From contig OX104123.1 in the NCBI GenBank assembly GCA_944474755.1, positions 21,223,083 through 21,287,082 of the forward strand: a DNA stretch of 64,000 bases, given 5' to 3'. Under the pieces are notes generated by a model, which was not told where the DNA came from, did not search any database, and saw only the letters and a list, made by a program, of their open reading frames with translations. Numbering within the stretch: the stretch's first letter is position 1; every line of letters begins with the position of its first letter. The stretch comes from Limnoperna fortunei (lineage: Eukaryota > Mollusca > Bivalvia > Mytilida > Modiolidae). This document shows positions 12,391 through 53,458 of the stretch, in pieces. A program made the position numbers and the translations under genes.

Positions 12391-12600
12391 GTTGCCTTGG
12401 TGGCAAAGTGGTTAAGGTAGTTCATCTACTATTGCTCATATGATCTGTCAACACAGGTTGAGTCTCACTGCAGGCTTTGCCAGTTTTCCTACCAAAGGTC
12501 AGGGGTTTTCTCTGGGTCGGGGTTCCTCCCCTTATAAAAATGATTACATGTAAGAGCTGAAAAATGCTTAAAGTGGCGTAAAACAGCATACAAAAAAACA
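12391..12600 (+). mobile_element. tRNA-derived SINE, copy 1
   Basis: The head GTTGCCTTGGTGGCAAAGTG with an A-box-like TGGC, a B-box-like stretch GGTTGAGTC, a core TTGCCAGTTTTCCTACC followed by GGTTTTCTCTGGG and a tail with GCTGAAAAATGCTTAAAGTG. The same series occurs at 48583, 29985 and 40497. The copy is preceded by a run of G (12378-12390). The layout suits a V-SINE-like bivalve family. Confidence 0.75.
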
Positions 12601-13399
12601 AGGAAAAATTGACAACTTGCCTACATGGACACTGCCAACAATAATCTAATTTTTTATACTGCATTGAGTTGAAGAGTACAGGCATAGTGCCTTTACTAGG
12701 CCCAGTTGGGAGTGCCACTTCAGCTGAATTGGAAAGTTTTATTGATATTTTATTTTATCATATTTATGTTGACTGTCCAAAAACCTTTTGGAATGTCTAC
12801 TTTTGCAAAATACAAGCTAAGGTCGTTTTTTTTAATTTGTTGGTTTACGGACAACAGCCCCATAAAATTAGGATAGGAAGAGGGAAAAAAAATAAATTTA
12901 AATTCCAACTATTCAGATTTTTTTTCAAATTTGAAGTAAATTGGGTAGGAGGCAAAAAAAAAAAAAAAACTATTGCATATACCATATTTGGTCTTCACAG
13001 ACAAACATTTTTCCACTAGTATCACCATGCTGTTCATCAGTTTTGAGCTCATGACATGTGACCATTATAAATTTGGTACCAAAGCTTCCCAGAATGTGGA
13101 TTGGGGTGGTGTCAGGTGTGACAGTACCATTGGTTACATTTGTAGCTCCCGTTCTTATTTCGTCAATTGCCACTTGAAAGTTTTCTAAATGAGTGTTTAT
13201 GACTTCTCCTACAGTGTCATTTGGATAACATTCAAAAATTTTTTATCCGATATAAAAGTAATGTTTGTTACAGTTACTTGCAACTGTAAATAGACGGATT
13301 CCCCCACTTTCCATGCTATTTTAACTATCTGGTTCCCGATAGTCTGTGTTCCTACAAAAAGGTTACCTTCCGATCGGTATTAAGTCTGATTTCTGGTTA

Positions 13400-14548
13400 C
13401 AGTAGTACCCCTCTTATAAGACCACCCCATCTGAGTCATGAAAGTGGTCTTGTATTGGGGGTGGTCTTTCTTGAGGGGATATACAAAAACTAACAGGTTT
13501 ATAGAGCTTGGTTGGTTGATTAGCAACAAGAACTGTGAAGTGATCAAGAATCACACATAATAAATATTTGTATTTTATTATTCAGTATAAATAAAAATAA
13601 AAAGAATTCATGCAGTTTTTATCTGTTAAAAATGTGTAATGATAATATAAGAATTCCAAGTCTACTTATCAGTGAAAGTTTCTGTTCCTGTTTCATCTGC
13701 GTTATCATTATTTTTATCACTTTTATTGTCTGCCCAGGTTCCTCTTCGTAGTTTATTAAGGTTCCGTTTAGTTTGGAAAAATCCATGTTTCTCTCTGTTT
13801 CCAGTTTCCCAAGTTTTTGACATCGTTTGTTGTAAATTTTGATTTATGATTATGTTGGTACATTGTACTATTATCTCCTTGTTGAAAATTTCAGTCTTCT
13901 TGTAAGAAGCCAGATTTCCGTAATGCCGAAATCAAACTGATCTACAATATCCTACTTGTTTTCCCCTTTAAGGTATCCGACCCACAATTGAAGTTACCGT
14001 TTAATTTTATTTATCGTCCAAGAAATACAGCTTTATTAAATCAATGTATTGCCAATTAATGATAAAAATTAAATATATTATTTAACTTGAGTCAATGTTC
14101 ACAATTTTCAGGAAAAAAATTTAGTTACTCAAATAGTATTTCCGATGTTTGCCGAACATTACCGAGGTCTGCTCCATTGAAAAACAATGGACATCCGGGA
14201 CACCAAATATGATCACGTGGTCAATTATGGTCCGGATACCTTAATCCAGCTTAAACATCTTTCTTTTACGCCATTTCGACATTTTGTTTACCGGTCATTG
14301 AACTGTTACCGAACTGGTTTACGATAATAAAACCAAATCACTCCAAAATAAACATCCGGTCAGTGAAAATGGTCGTTCGTGAGGGGAATTTATGTTATTG
14401 TGTCAAGAAAATGTGGTCGCTGGTCCCGTTTGATAGGTGGTCGTTCGCGAGAGGTAATTTTACGTTAGAAACACTTATTTTAGGGTTTTGGCGGGATGAG
14501 GCGGGTGGTTGCTAGCGAGGGGATCGTATAAGAGGGGGACTACTCCTG
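13400..14548. mobile_element. Tc1-like MITE with CCCCTCTTATA ends
   Basis: Left end TACAGTAGTACCCCTCTTAT and right end, inverted, TACAGGAGTAGTCCCCCTC pair with small differences, each with TA outside (13398-13399, 14549-14550). Subterminal motifs of the GTGGTC-type (TGGTCTT, GGTCGTTCG) recur on both sides. No transposase frame. A TTAA-flanked MITE is nested at 13972-14240. Confidence 0.7.
13972..14240. mobile_element. piggyBac-like TTAA MITE
   Basis: GGTATCCGACC near the left end and GGTCCGGATACC at the right are inverted repeats, with AATTGA further in. TTAA lies on both sides (13968-13971, 14241-14244), the target site of piggyBac-type elements. 269 bp, no coding capacity; nested in the Tc1-like MITE. 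A PIF/Harbinger TTA duplication is an alternative reading. Confidence 0.65.
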
Positions 14549-14942
14549 TACTGGTTTACGGTCAAATATTTGTTTATTTGTCAGATGAATGTAAACAATA
14601 AAATTACCATTATTTTTTTCTGGGGAGAATCGTAAGAAAAGTGGTTGGCGGAAATTATTTACAGATGAAAAAAGGTGTTAATTTTTTTCACAATCTTAAA
14701 ATTCCGGGTCGGCTGATCCGTAAACTAACAAAATAAATAATACCGGCCTAAGAACAAACTGCATACATGTAAGTTGGAATACCATACAAAAATGTACAAA
14801 AGAAAAGTAAAATGTAGGGACTAATTCCTGTGTCAATAAAGAGGATTTGAAATGCATGGTTTTGTGCATTAAACATACATGCGGTCAGAAAAGATGTTGT
14901 AGTTGCAGGATTTTAAGAAATAACTTTTTTTTTTCTTTCCAG

Positions 14943-43026
<28,084 letters not shown>

Positions 43027-46000
43027 AAACCCTCGATATGACCAAAGACCAATGGTCGAAAAACTTGTTCCAAAACATAAAAAAGTGAAAAAGTGTCCTT
43101 GGTTGATTTCAGTGACTATTACATACTACAATTTTTATGACAGTTAGTATGTTTTAATTGTTGTCATGGAGATGCATGTTGTCATTGGCAACCATCATCA
43201 TCACTTAGCAACTACATGTGTTGAACATCTTGCTGGGCGATGTCGTCCTGTTGTTGTGTTCTTGTGGAAGATGGAAGAGGATTTTGCTATTATATTTTTT
43301 TTTCTTCTGGACGACGGCAGAATGTCCGACTGGGAAGTGCCGACGGCTAACTAGAATAAGAATATAGTTCTTTCTACTGTTGGCTATTTCGTGATATGAT
43401 GGACGAAGTGATGTGCAATGGACTTTCTAAACACTTTATGAATGGTCAAGTTAAAAAAACAAAACAAAAATCAGTCCATGATATTCTTATGTAATCCTTA
43501 AAATAATTCATTTTTGTACTTTTTTGATTTCCATCCACCATTCTGATCAGGAAATTTATTTTTCTTTATATCAGGATATGGACTGAAACTCATAGTAAAA
43601 ATTGTCTTCTGACACCACCATCTGCACTTTGACTCAACATGACCAATTATATGGATCATTTGTAGGTCCTTTATACGACAAATTAGTTAATTATCTGGTC
43701 ATTACTGCAATGTGAAACTTTTTTTCATTTCTGAGTGCAACTTTGTCTTATTATTCAACACTCATAAGGTTTGTTTAATTCCTTGTTAAATCATCTGAGT
43801 GTTTGTATGATTGAATTTTGTGAAAATACGATGGAGCTTGCATCGTACTATGAATCATTTTTAGGTCGACATGTTAAATACACAGTTACATATTTGTAGA
43901 GATGCAATATTTTATAGTGCTACATGTTTCCTCTCAGCCTCCTGCTAAGATTAACATCACCATTGGCTGCAATGCAAGGTTTAAAAATTGTTCTTAAAAT
44001 TCAGATGACAATGAAGAAGCTTTTGTCCAACAGTTGATACCTATGATCATTGACAGCATTTGTTGGACTTGATTCCCTATATTTTTATTTCTGAATTACA
44101 GATTATGAAATTTCAATGTTAAGTTAATTCCAAAAGTTTGTCAACACATGAGGCTTTCTTATTATTTTAACTTGATACAAGAATAATTATTAAATGTTGT
44201 GATATTAATGAAATTTCGGATACAAATAAATTTCAGTTCAAGTTTTGCATGTTGTACGCACAGAACCTCTTAGTTATAGCTTTACTGGTATACAAGGCAA
44301 AAATCAGTTTGCCTTATTTCTATGAATACAAATAATTTACACCAAATTTGACTATCTTGGTAATTAATGTACATTGTAATCATCACGACAGAAATTTTTG
44401 TTGCTGGGAAGTAATTCTCCAACTTCAAACCATGGAAAGATTAAAATATCAGTGAAACATAGTCAACACCTTTATGTCCATTGATAGACATTACTGTTGA
44501 CAACAGAAACTCTAAACAAATTGAATGCCATTTAAATATATGATAAATCTAATTACTATGAAATAAATGTTTTTGATGTGCATGATGTATTTTTAACTAG
44601 AGAACAGAACATGACTTTTTACTTCCTTGGATTTAATGAATATTTTGTATGCACAAAGAGTTCTTTAGGACAATTAAAAAATAATAAATTCTGTCATCCG
44701 TTCTAAGATGCTGAAGTTTGATGTAGATCTATATTTTTTGTAAGATTGTATACTGAAGGTCACCACACACTATCATAATTGTAAACGTGTTGTATTACCA
44801 GAAAAATTAGTGCTGGGTGTTGATACAGGATGTCAGAGAACAGGAAAGGTAACATAGGGTTGGGGGGTTTTTTGTTTTGTTTTTTTTTACATGTGCACAT
44901 ACGGAAGATTAGCAAGTTTCTCAGCTGTTAGGGATAAGGTTAAAGAGTATAGTCTGTTCCTCAGTTTTACTGACCCAGGGAAAAGATGATAAAAGGGACC
45001 AATAAAAAACAAGGGTCATTAAACAGAAAGTTTGGAATAAACGGTTAAATGGACTTGTAATGTCTTGTATAAGACAGGTGAACATATATTGCCACAATTT
45101 GCACTTAAACAGACAAAAAGTTTCCATCGTTTAAAAAATAATATTTGAATTATACTCATTTCTGATTACAGAAGCTCTGTTCTAGGCATACAACCTTGTC
45201 TTGTTAATGTGCAATATGTAATGATATTACCTTTGTATGTTTGTGATGTATTTATTGTTTACCTACCTCCTATGATAAGTTTATTTCCCTTTTAAGAGAT
45301 TCTGGATTCGATTGGATAAAATACAAAGATTTATAGATTATTTATGTTTTTTGAAACGAGAAGCATTTTCTCGTCCCTATCTCGTGGCAGGGCAAGAGGC
45401 CTGAGATGAGATGACAAGAAAATGCATCAAGCTTCATAAGCCTCAATACCAAGAAAGGTATAACAGCCAGCACTAATTTTCGTATCCCCCTCCTACAAAC
45501 ATTTTGTATGAATGAATGTGTGAGAATATGGAATAAGTTTTTTAGACAATTTCTGTGAGATATTTAGTTATTTTTTTTGTAATGACTTATTTCGTCGATG
45601 GAATGTGAGTGGTCACCTTTAACCAGAATTTTTATAAGAAGTATCACTATGTGTCAGACTATGTGTTGAATGAAAGTGCAATACCATTAACTTAAGTGGC
45701 ATTTGTATACAATTTATAATGTCCCAAATGGGGCACCATACTTTGTGTTTTCCATGTCCAAATGTTCAGTCTAACTGAGTGGTCATTCAGCAATTCTTGA
45801 ATGAATTTCTGACTTCAGGTGCAAATTGATAGGAAACTGTTATAAACCTGTGGAGTTGACTGTGGAACTGTCAGCAGTGCTAAAGAACAAAGGTTTACAT
45901 TTTACACATGTACAGTTGAGAAATCCAAATTGCATCTAAAGAATTTTAATGCTGGACATGTGCTCTTTGGGAGACAACTATAATAATTTTTTTGTTCTCT

Positions 46001-47486
46001 AAGGGAGATAACTCTATTTTCAAGTAACTTCCTTGCTTTAATTGTCTAATGTACTTTGTTAAGTCATATTTATTTATGAATGGAAATGCATTTTTAAGTT
46101 ATTTATGTGACAACATTAAATTCTGTCATTGGGGAAATTTCCCTTCATTCATTATTGTGATAATATATATTTAACCAGTCAAGATTTAGCTACAGCAGTT
46201 GCACCCAATGAAATTGGATGTAGAATATAACATGTAAATAAACAATATACAACTAAAACTATGTATGGGTTGGGCCTATTGTTTGGATCTGAGTTTGCAG
46301 GCATAATAAATTAGAATGATCTGAAATTCCCAACAGTTCATTCTTAGCTACAAGCAACACTGTCTAGTAACAAGTTTGGTTACATTATGGTCAATGGCAC
46401 ATTTTTTACATGAACATCAATTTTTTTAAATACATGGTCTTGAATTAAGCTCAATTCCTTTCCCTTTAAAAATAGGTAATATAGGTATTTGTATAATCTT
46501 TTAATAAATTTGGTACCAGTAACAACTGGTTTATGTATTCATAGACTTTGATAAATCTGATTTATGCTTGCGTCAAACTATTGGAAACCATACAACTTAC
46601 CATTCACAATTTTCAAATCTATAATATTTATTACTATACATGTAGTTAATTGTTGCAATATAATTTTTAATATAATTATAACCAAAATCTTCACTGAAAT
46701 TTTATGAATTTTAAATATTTTAGCAGTTCAAATATTGTTTGCTAGTCTTGATTTATTAAAATAAAAAGATTTCTGTAGGTGAAGGCCAGTGCAATATATT
46801 TCGTGCATTTAAAATTTTCATCACAATTGGAAGGTTGTTGAATTATCAACTATATTTAAAGTAAGTAGTTAAAAAGGGACAATCTTGTGTTATCAATTAC
46901 CTTGCCATGTTGTATTATTTTATGTGCTTATCACACAATAATTTTTAAAAATGAATCATGAATTTGCTTGTGTTACATGTCTAATAAGGGAAAACAAAAG
47001 GCTTTTGCCAAATGGTGACAAGAGACACTTTTTACATCCAAGAATTCTTTACATTAACCTTATAATTTTATTTTCTGATGCAGTGAGTAGTCACTTGGTA
47101 AGTTCCTAATTTTACCACATTTGTCTTGTAAATAAAGTTTTTATAAAAATTTGAGAAGTAATTGTTTGAATGTGGACAGGCAGTATTTTATAAACTGTAA
47201 TTATATGTGGTATCATGTCTGAAACCTGACACGATTTGAACCACCGTTTTATTTCATCAACATTCTGAAGAATTATTTGCTTTATAATACATATTTATGA
47301 AAAACAATTTCAGTGAAACATAGCAAGGAGCCATTGACTTAAATAAGCATAACATTTTGTGGACCTGTTATTCTATTGTATTACAATCTTTTATGTATCA
47401 AACCCTGAAAGTGATATACCACTTTAGCATTCTGTTTCTGTTATCAATTTGGTTTTTTGTAATACTTAGTTAACTTTTGCAATAAA
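43027..47486 (+). other. probable long 3' UTR of the Gq alpha gene
   Basis: After the stop codon there are about 4.5 kb of AT-rich sequence with no recognisable repeat, gene or long reading frame, in contrast to the repeat-packed flanks. Candidate AATAAA signals lie at 47131-47136 and 47481-47486, and weaker A-rich ones near 44563 and 46246. The UTR call and its end are inferences; transcript ends would settle them. Confidence 0.4.
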
Positions 47487-48582
47487 GTACCATTTTTTGA
47501 CCCAATTCTATTATAAAGATTAAATTTGATTTTAAGAACTAGTTCTACAAAATACAAAAAGAACAGTTGTGTCCCTGATATGTAATGCCCACAAGGTAAT
47601 AACTAATGGGAGATACATTGTGTACCCAAAGGGAAAATCAGTTTGTACCTACTGTCATTTGAAATAATGTACCTACCCACAAGGGAGATAACTAGTGTAT
47701 ACTTATTCACAAGGGAGAAAACTAAATAAGAAGTTTAGTGCAGTGCAGATAGGCAGTCTACTTTTAGCAGGCCAACATATTTAACCAGTTGTTAGAACTC
47801 TGGATAAAAACCATGTTAGACTTGGGTTCTTGTCAATTGTTAACCAAAGTATCCAGTTTTTATGCTCCAATTTTTTAATGGAATACTGTTTTTACTGAAT
47901 AATTAGAAAATCTTTACATCAACTTTAAAGCCATAATTCAATACAAATAACAGCCTTACAGTCTTCATGTTATTTTGCTGTTATCTGATGCATGCAGGTC
48001 GTAGGCTCATGAAAAAAAATTATTTTCCAAAAATATATCGTATATATATTCTGGTATTGTACTATTTTATCCACTGTAGAATTTTATGTTGCTGTGACAG
48101 TATATTGGCAAGATGGGACATGACTTGAATGAACGTATTTTGTAGCGATATTTAAAAAAGCTTGTTCGTGTAGCGCTGGTGCCCAGATGTTCGTTTTTAG
48201 GTATACAGTTGTATGTTTAATAATTTGAGTTGTGAACAGATTTTTATTTTGTTATTATCAATCTTGACTGTGCTTTTTGTATTGAAAACATGTAAACTTT
48301 AAATGGATGTAATTCTTATAGGAGTTATCTCCCCTCGATAAAAATTGCCATCAAAACATGATTAAAATAATCCATTCATAATTTGTTTTATTCTATGAAA
48401 TTTAACCTGAAGTATAGTTCGTTGCTGGTAAAATGTGAATGGCCCTAGTTTCTGTGAACAGAAGCCATTGATTCATATACTGTTGGAGAACAAAAACCAG
48501 TGAAAACTTGGTTGTTGTCAGGCATTTGACCAAATATTATTATGGTTACTTTCTCATGTAACCAAATAGGATCCGTTTATTT
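47487..48582 (+). other. intergenic or UTR tail, nothing assigned
   Basis: AT-rich, without repeats or frames I recognise. It may belong to a longer Gq alpha 3' UTR. Confidence 0.4.
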
Positions 48583-48785
48583 AGGAGCCTTGATGGCCGA
48601 GTGGTTAAGGTAGTTTGGCTATTATAAGCAAGGTTTGTCAACACTGAGATTGCAGGTTTGAGCCTACGTGTACTCAACTCCAATATTGACAAGGATTGTC
48701 AGTTTTCCTACTGGAGGTCATGGGTTTTCTCCGGGTAACCAGGGTTCCTCCCCAATAAAACACATTAAACATTCAAACAATCAGT
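48583..48785 (+). mobile_element. tRNA-derived SINE, best-preserved copy
   Basis: Head GGAGCCTTGATGGCCGAGTG GTTAAGG (A-box TGGCCGAGTGG) and CAGGTTTGAGCC (B-box) resemble tRNA-Leu/Ser. The core has GTCAGTTTTCCTACTGGAGG, GGTTTTCTCCGGGTAACC and CCTCCCCAATAAAAC, with a CATTCAAACAA end. Same family as 12391, 29985 and 40497. Confidence 0.8.
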
Positions 48786-48965
48786 TAATTTACATAGCTA
48801 TTCTTGTCACTATGTTGTGCTGCTTGTGTTCGTTGTCGTCGGAGTCGTCGGCGGCAGCGTCTGTAAACTTTTTACATTGTAATCTTCTCTGAAACCACTT
48901 GCCCAATTGAAACCAAACTTGGCCATAATATTCATTTGAAGGACCTATACAAAGTTTGTGTTTTT

Positions 48966-49181
48966 ATGCCCCCGCGACGACATGACGGGGGCGTTAGGTT
49001 TTACTCCTGTACGTGCTTTCGTCCGTCCGTCCGTACGAATTTCCGTCAAGCTTTTCTCAGAACCCGTTCACGAGAACAGTTTGAAATTTGGCAGGGTTGT
49101 TCAGTATCAAAAGTACGTCCGAAACGGCTTTCAGACCTGTCGTACAACTAATTCCTGTTATTGGACTTCCCATGGACACAT
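48966..49181 (+). mobile_element. hairpin-capped element, family B, copy 3 (short)
   Basis: Head with ATGCCCCCGC and GGGGGCG arms (48966-48994), CGTCCGTCCGTCCGTACG, one core with CCGTCAAGCTTTTCTCAG, and tail CCCATGGACACATTC. The tail hairpin is damaged. It entered a T-run in the host element. Confidence 0.68.
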
Positions 49182-49198
49182 TCTTCAAATTTTTTATT

Positions 49199-50164
49199 AG
49201 CTCACCTGACCCGAAGTGAGCTATTGCCATCACTTGGCGTCCGTCATCGTCGTCGTTGTTAACTTTTCTTCAAAAATCTTCTCCTCCAAAACCACTTAAG
49301 GGATTGCTTTGAAACTTTGCACACATCATCAGTAAAATGTCCTCTACTTAGTTTGCACAAATCATGGCCTCAGACCAACTAACATGTCCGCCATGGCTAA
49401 AAATAGAACAGGGGGGTCAAAATACAGTTTTTTGCTTATAGTTCAAAAAGTATAACAGATACAGGAAACCCGAAGAGACCTTCCTTCTTCAGCATCAAAA
49501 GCTCTACAAAACACTCCATTGGGTCAAAGTTGTATAATGACTCCTTGTAGGGGTTATTGCCCTTTAATTGTCGAAATTGATTATTTTTGACATTTTTGCC
49601 TCAAAATCTTGAAAATTATTAGAACTAGGGAAAAAGTTAGCATTGCTTAATTGTTCTGCTCTATGGGGGCTACAAAAATAACTCTAGGGTCAAGATTGTC
49701 TGTTGAACCGTTTAGGAATTATTCTCCTTGAACATTTTTTTTATAAATTTTACTTGATTTTAAAAAATCTTCTCTTTAAACAATGAAAGGACTTCTTTGA
49801 AACATTGCACACATCATCTTAAGGACGTCCTCTACCAAAATTGTGCAAATCATGACACCTGACTACCTACATAGCTATGTTGGCTTAAAAAAGAAAAAAT
49901 GAAAAAAGGGGGGGGGGGAGTCGAGAGAGTTTTCGATAGATAGTTAAAAAAGTATAACAGGTACAGCAAATTTGAAGTGAACCTCCCTTCTCCCTCCAAG
50001 CATCAAAAGCTCCTCCTTATAGAAGTTATTTCCCATCAAAGGTCAAAATTAATGATTTTTGCAGAAGTGTTGGGCAATTCCTGATAGCAAAGAAAAGCTG
50101 GATACAAAAAGGGTTGTTTGGTTTCAGGTTCAGGTGAGCGACACAGGCTCCTGGGAGCCTCTAG
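49199..50164 (+). mobile_element. hairpin-capped tandem-core element, family A, copy 2
   Basis: Head AGCTCACCTGACCCGAAGTG with a shortened hairpin, GTCCGTCATCGTCGTCG, two cores like those at 37149 and 38132, and tail GGTTCAGGTGAGCG with AGGCTCCTGGGAGCCT and CTAG. It directly follows the family B copy in the same T-rich spot. Confidence 0.75.
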
Positions 50165-50753
50165 TTTGGATTGGAAAAGTAATATGGCCGCTACCGCAGG
50201 AGTTAGTTTAACATGGAACCGTATGGGAAAAAAAGTATAAAAAAATACTTCTTCTCTGAAACCAGTCAACAATTCAACACAAAACTTATTGGCAATATTG
50301 TTTTGATGGTCCTCTATAAAGTTTGTTTTCTATGCCAATCGGAAGCTCAAAATGGCCGCCACCGCAGGACTTAGTTTAACATAGGAACCTATGGGAAAAG
50401 GTTTTAAATGACATCTCTGAAACCAGTTAACCAATGGAGACAAAACTTACTAGCGATATTGTTTGGATGTCCTCTATAAAGTTTTTTTTGTGCCAATAGG
50501 AAATTCAAAATGGCTGCCACCGCATGACAGTTTAACATTCGACCCTATGGGAAAAAAGTTTAAATGACTTCTCTAAAACCGGTTAACTAACAGAAACAAA
50601 ACTTACCGGTAATATTGTTTGGATGGTCCTCTTTGAAGTGTGCGTTTTTTATACCGATAAGAAAATCAAAAGTGGCTGCCACCACAGTACTTAGTTTAAC
50701 ATAGGTCTCTATAGGAAAATTTTAAAAAATCTATAAAACTGGTTAATCAATGG

Positions 50754-50913
50754 TGTATTGGCGAGACTACGATTAAACTCAAACACGTTTGATCACTATA
50801 CGTTTATTGTTTACTCTGAAAGATGCTTCTGCCGACGGCGACGTCATGGACAATGACGTCGACAATGAACTTAACAAAAGAATATAAATCTGTTTCCCGC
50901 GACAATCTCAACA
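50754..50913 (-). repeat. 3' LTR of the BEL/Pao element (160 bp)
   Basis: On the minus strand it starts TGTTGAGATTGTCGCGGGAA, has a TATA-like ATTTATATTC, an AATAAA signal and ends GCCAATACA. It is short for the group but carries these basic signals. Confidence 0.9.
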
Positions 50914-51121
50914 TACTCCGGCCGCGAAAATGAAAATAAATACTAGAACAGTACAATTCTTTAAAGTTATCACTGAAATGTCTCTCATCATAGTATCTCG
51001 CGTTGTGTATTCAATTGTCACTGAACTGAAAATTAATTATAATATATATAAACACTGAAAAATTCTAAACTAATTTTCTCAATGTCTCTAAATGAAATGA
51101 AAAACTTTATCGCATGAAAGT

Positions 51122-53458
51122 TCATAAGTTTATACTGTCATTGTAGTCACTCATCCCGGTTGCCCATCTTTGAATGTTGATCCTGGCCTTCTCGCTGGCT
51201 TGCCTTCTAGGTCGTCTGATAGATAGAGTTTTATTTTCGAATTCCGTATGACTGACTTCAAGTGGGTACAATTTAACGATTGGACGCGTCGTTTCTCCAG
51301 TTTTAGTTTTAACTCGAGCAGCACGGATAAGTCCATCGTTTCCTCGGAATAAATCTTCAATCATTCCTAATTTCCATCTTACTCTCGGTGAATCGTCATG
51401 TATTTGCACAATGTCTCCTATTTTGATCGATTGTTCATTGTTACCAGTAGTTGTGTGAAATTCACGTAGCGATGTTAAGTATTCGGCTTTCCACCGGGCC
51501 CAAAAATGTTTCATTAACATTGTTTGTTGTTTCGCTCTTCCTTCAATATCATTGTAATCCATGTATATGTTTGATTCATCGACATCAGTTTGGGAATACG
51601 GTAACGATGTTATTGTTCTTCCGTAAAGTAAATGAGCTGGCGTAATAGGTTCATCGTCTCTAATGTCGGACGATGGATAAGTTAGTGGTCTATCGTTGAG
51701 AATGCATTCGATTTCGGTAATCACAGTTTGTAGAGATTCTAGATTCACTAATGCTTTTCCCAATACTTTCCGGAGACTGGTTTTAGTGAGGGCGACGAGT
51801 CTTTCCCAAAACCCACCATACCAAGGTGCCCCTTTTGGTATGAATCGCCATTCGATTCCTTTGGTTCCGAGTGTTTCTATAAGTGTTGGTGATTCACAAA
51901 GTCGTTTAAGCTCCGCTGATCCAGCGATAAATGTTGTGGCATTATCAGATATAAGTGTTTTTGGTAGAGATTTTCGACTGGAAAAGCGGCGTACTGCTTG
52001 GATAAAGGAATGTTCAGTCAAATTTGGAATGATTTCCAAGTGTACTGCACGTGTTGATGCACATGTGAACAAACACACATAAGCTTTAGATAATTTTTCA
52101 CCATTGTCTTTCACTGTCAAAGATCCGGTAAAGTCTACTCCGGTTATCGTAAATGGTGGTGTATCCATTAATCTGCATTTTGGAAGCGGCGGTGGATCCG
52201 GTCGGTTGAATGGTCTTCCAATCACACGTCGACATGTTACGCACTTGTGTAGTATCTTCTTTACAAATTGACGGATTGTCGGTATCCAAATGGTTTTACG
52301 TATGTAAGTTATGGTCGCATTTAATCCTGAATGAAATAAGCGTTCGTGAGCATCCATAACAACTAACTCACTAAACGAATCATTTGCTGGTAACAAATAC
52401 GGGTGTTTAGCCGATTCAGTTATCGGGGCATTTTGAATTCTTCCATTGCAACGGATAAGTCCACTTTCATCTAGGAAAAGTCCTAACTGTCTAATTCTAG
52501 GTAGTTTCTCCACTCTCGTATCTTGGTTGTCTTGTAGACGATTAATTTCTGATGAGTATGCTGAATTTTGTGTCTGAAGTATCCACAAACTAGTAGCCGA
52601 TTCGATTTCGATTGCTTTGAACGGTCCATTTCTCGGTTCACTTTTACTCGGTCGGCAGTTTGAGATGAATCTCATGACGTAGGCTGCAACACGAATTAAT
52701 TTTTTGAATGTTCCGAATCTTCGAATGTCTATCACATGTCCAATACCAACCGGAGGTCCATAAGTGACGTTAAATGCTAATGAATTTGGATTTTCTTCGG
52801 AATCTATGTATGTTGTTATCATTGCATTACAAGTGTCAATTTTGAGATCAAAATCGATGTCCCTCTTTGTTAAGAATGGCGGTCCGGTCATCCACAATGT
52901 ATTTGTTCTGAAATCGTCTGATGAAATTCCACGTGTCAATAAGTCTGCGGGGTTGATCATCGTCGGACAATATCTCCATTCATAATGACCAGTTAGTTCC
53001 TTCACCTCTTTCACTCTATTCGCTATAAAACGTGTTAACGGCTTCTTGCTGCTGAGCCAATGTAAAACAATCTGGCTGTCTGACCATAGTTTTGCTGTGT
53101 TACATTTTAAGGCTAACATAAGATTTCGAGCAAGTCGGGATCCTATCACTGCAGCCATGAGTTCTAGCTGTGGTAGTGTAAGTGTTTTGACGGGTACTAC
53201 TCTAGATTTAGAAATAACTATTGAAGATTCTTGACCGTTTGTTATATACGCTACGGCCCCGTAAGCTTTCATACTGGCATCTACGAATACATGTAATACG
53301 GTATCTTTTGAATCAACTTCTATAGTAAAATAACTTCTTCGCAGTTTCAGATTTATTGAACTTTCAATGTCTTTAGCTAAATCGGTCCATACTTCACATA
53401 TTTCATCTGGCAATGGCTCATCCCATTTTAATTGTTTTTTCCATAGTTCTTGCATCAA
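51122..53458 (-). CDS. BEL/Pao RNase H and integrase region
   Basis: A 778-codon frame open from KLLMQELWKKQ. RNase H: VFVDASMKAYGAVAY, LPQLELMAAVIGSRL, LWSDSQIVLHWLSS and NPADLLTRG. Integrase: the HHCC finger with HERLFHSGLNATITYIRK and CVTCRR; then the catalytic triad in GVDFTG (Asp), LISDNATTF (Asp) and GGFWERLV (Glu); then a C-terminal part with GDIVQIHDDSPRVRWKLGMI. It ends with stop at 51122, some 200 bases before the 3' LTR. Integrase inserts the cDNA. The frame itself is intact, but in this copy it is cut off from gag and reverse transcriptase. The listed ATG is not a true start: the family makes it as part of a polyprotein. Confidence 0.9.
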   Translation of the reverse strand: MMQELWKKQLKWDEPLPDEICEVWTDLAKDIESSINLKLRRSYFTIEVDSKDTVLHVFVDASMKAYGAVAYITNGQESSIVISKSRVVPVKTLTLPQLELMAAVIGSRLARNLMLALKCNTAKLWSDSQIVLHWLSSKKPLTRFIANRVKEVKELTGHYEWRYCPTMINPADLLTRGISSDDFRTNTLWMTGPPFLTKRDIDFDLKIDTCNAMITTYIDSEENPNSLAFNVTYGPPVGIGHVIDIRRFGTFKKLIRVAAYVMRFISNCRPSKSEPRNGPFKAIEIESATSLWILQTQNSAYSSEINRLQDNQDTRVEKLPRIRQLGLFLDESGLIRCNGRIQNAPITESAKHPYLLPANDSFSELVVMDAHERLFHSGLNATITYIRKTIWIPTIRQFVKKILHKCVTCRRVIGRPFNRPDPPPLPKCRLMDTPPFTITGVDFTGSLTVKDNGEKLSKAYVCLFTCASTRAVHLEIIPNLTEHSFIQAVRRFSSRKSLPKTLISDNATTFIAGSAELKRLCESPTLIETLGTKGIEWRFIPKGAPWYGGFWERLVALTKTSLRKVLGKALVNLESLQTVITEIECILNDRPLTYPSSDIRDDEPITPAHLLYGRTITSLPYSQTDVDESNIYMDYNDIEGRAKQQTMLMKHFWARWKAEYLTSLREFHTTTGNNEQSIKIGDIVQIHDDSPRVRWKLGMIEDLFRGNDGLIRAARVKTKTGETTRPIVKLYPLEVSHTEFENKTLSIRRPRRQASEKARINIQRWATGMSDYNDSINL

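Larger units (their letters stand above)
1..14942 (+). other. intron 1 of Gq alpha (3' part) and what it holds
   Basis: Because the first exon in the window starts mid-codon, all upstream sequence is intronic unless another gene intervenes. The mobile elements are listed separately. I see nothing assignable in 1-228, 1027-2170, 2300-2490, 5585-6184, 12606-13399 and 14549-14942 beyond AT-rich DNA and homopolymer runs. Confidence 0.6.

Noticed and set aside
12669..13188. Overlapping frames on both strands near 12.7-13.2 kb
   Set aside because: They cross homopolymer A-runs and the end of a SINE; no conserved feature.
43166..43354. 62-codon frame after the Gq stop codon
   Set aside because: Lies in the probable 3' UTR; His-rich and low-complexity start, no recognised domain.
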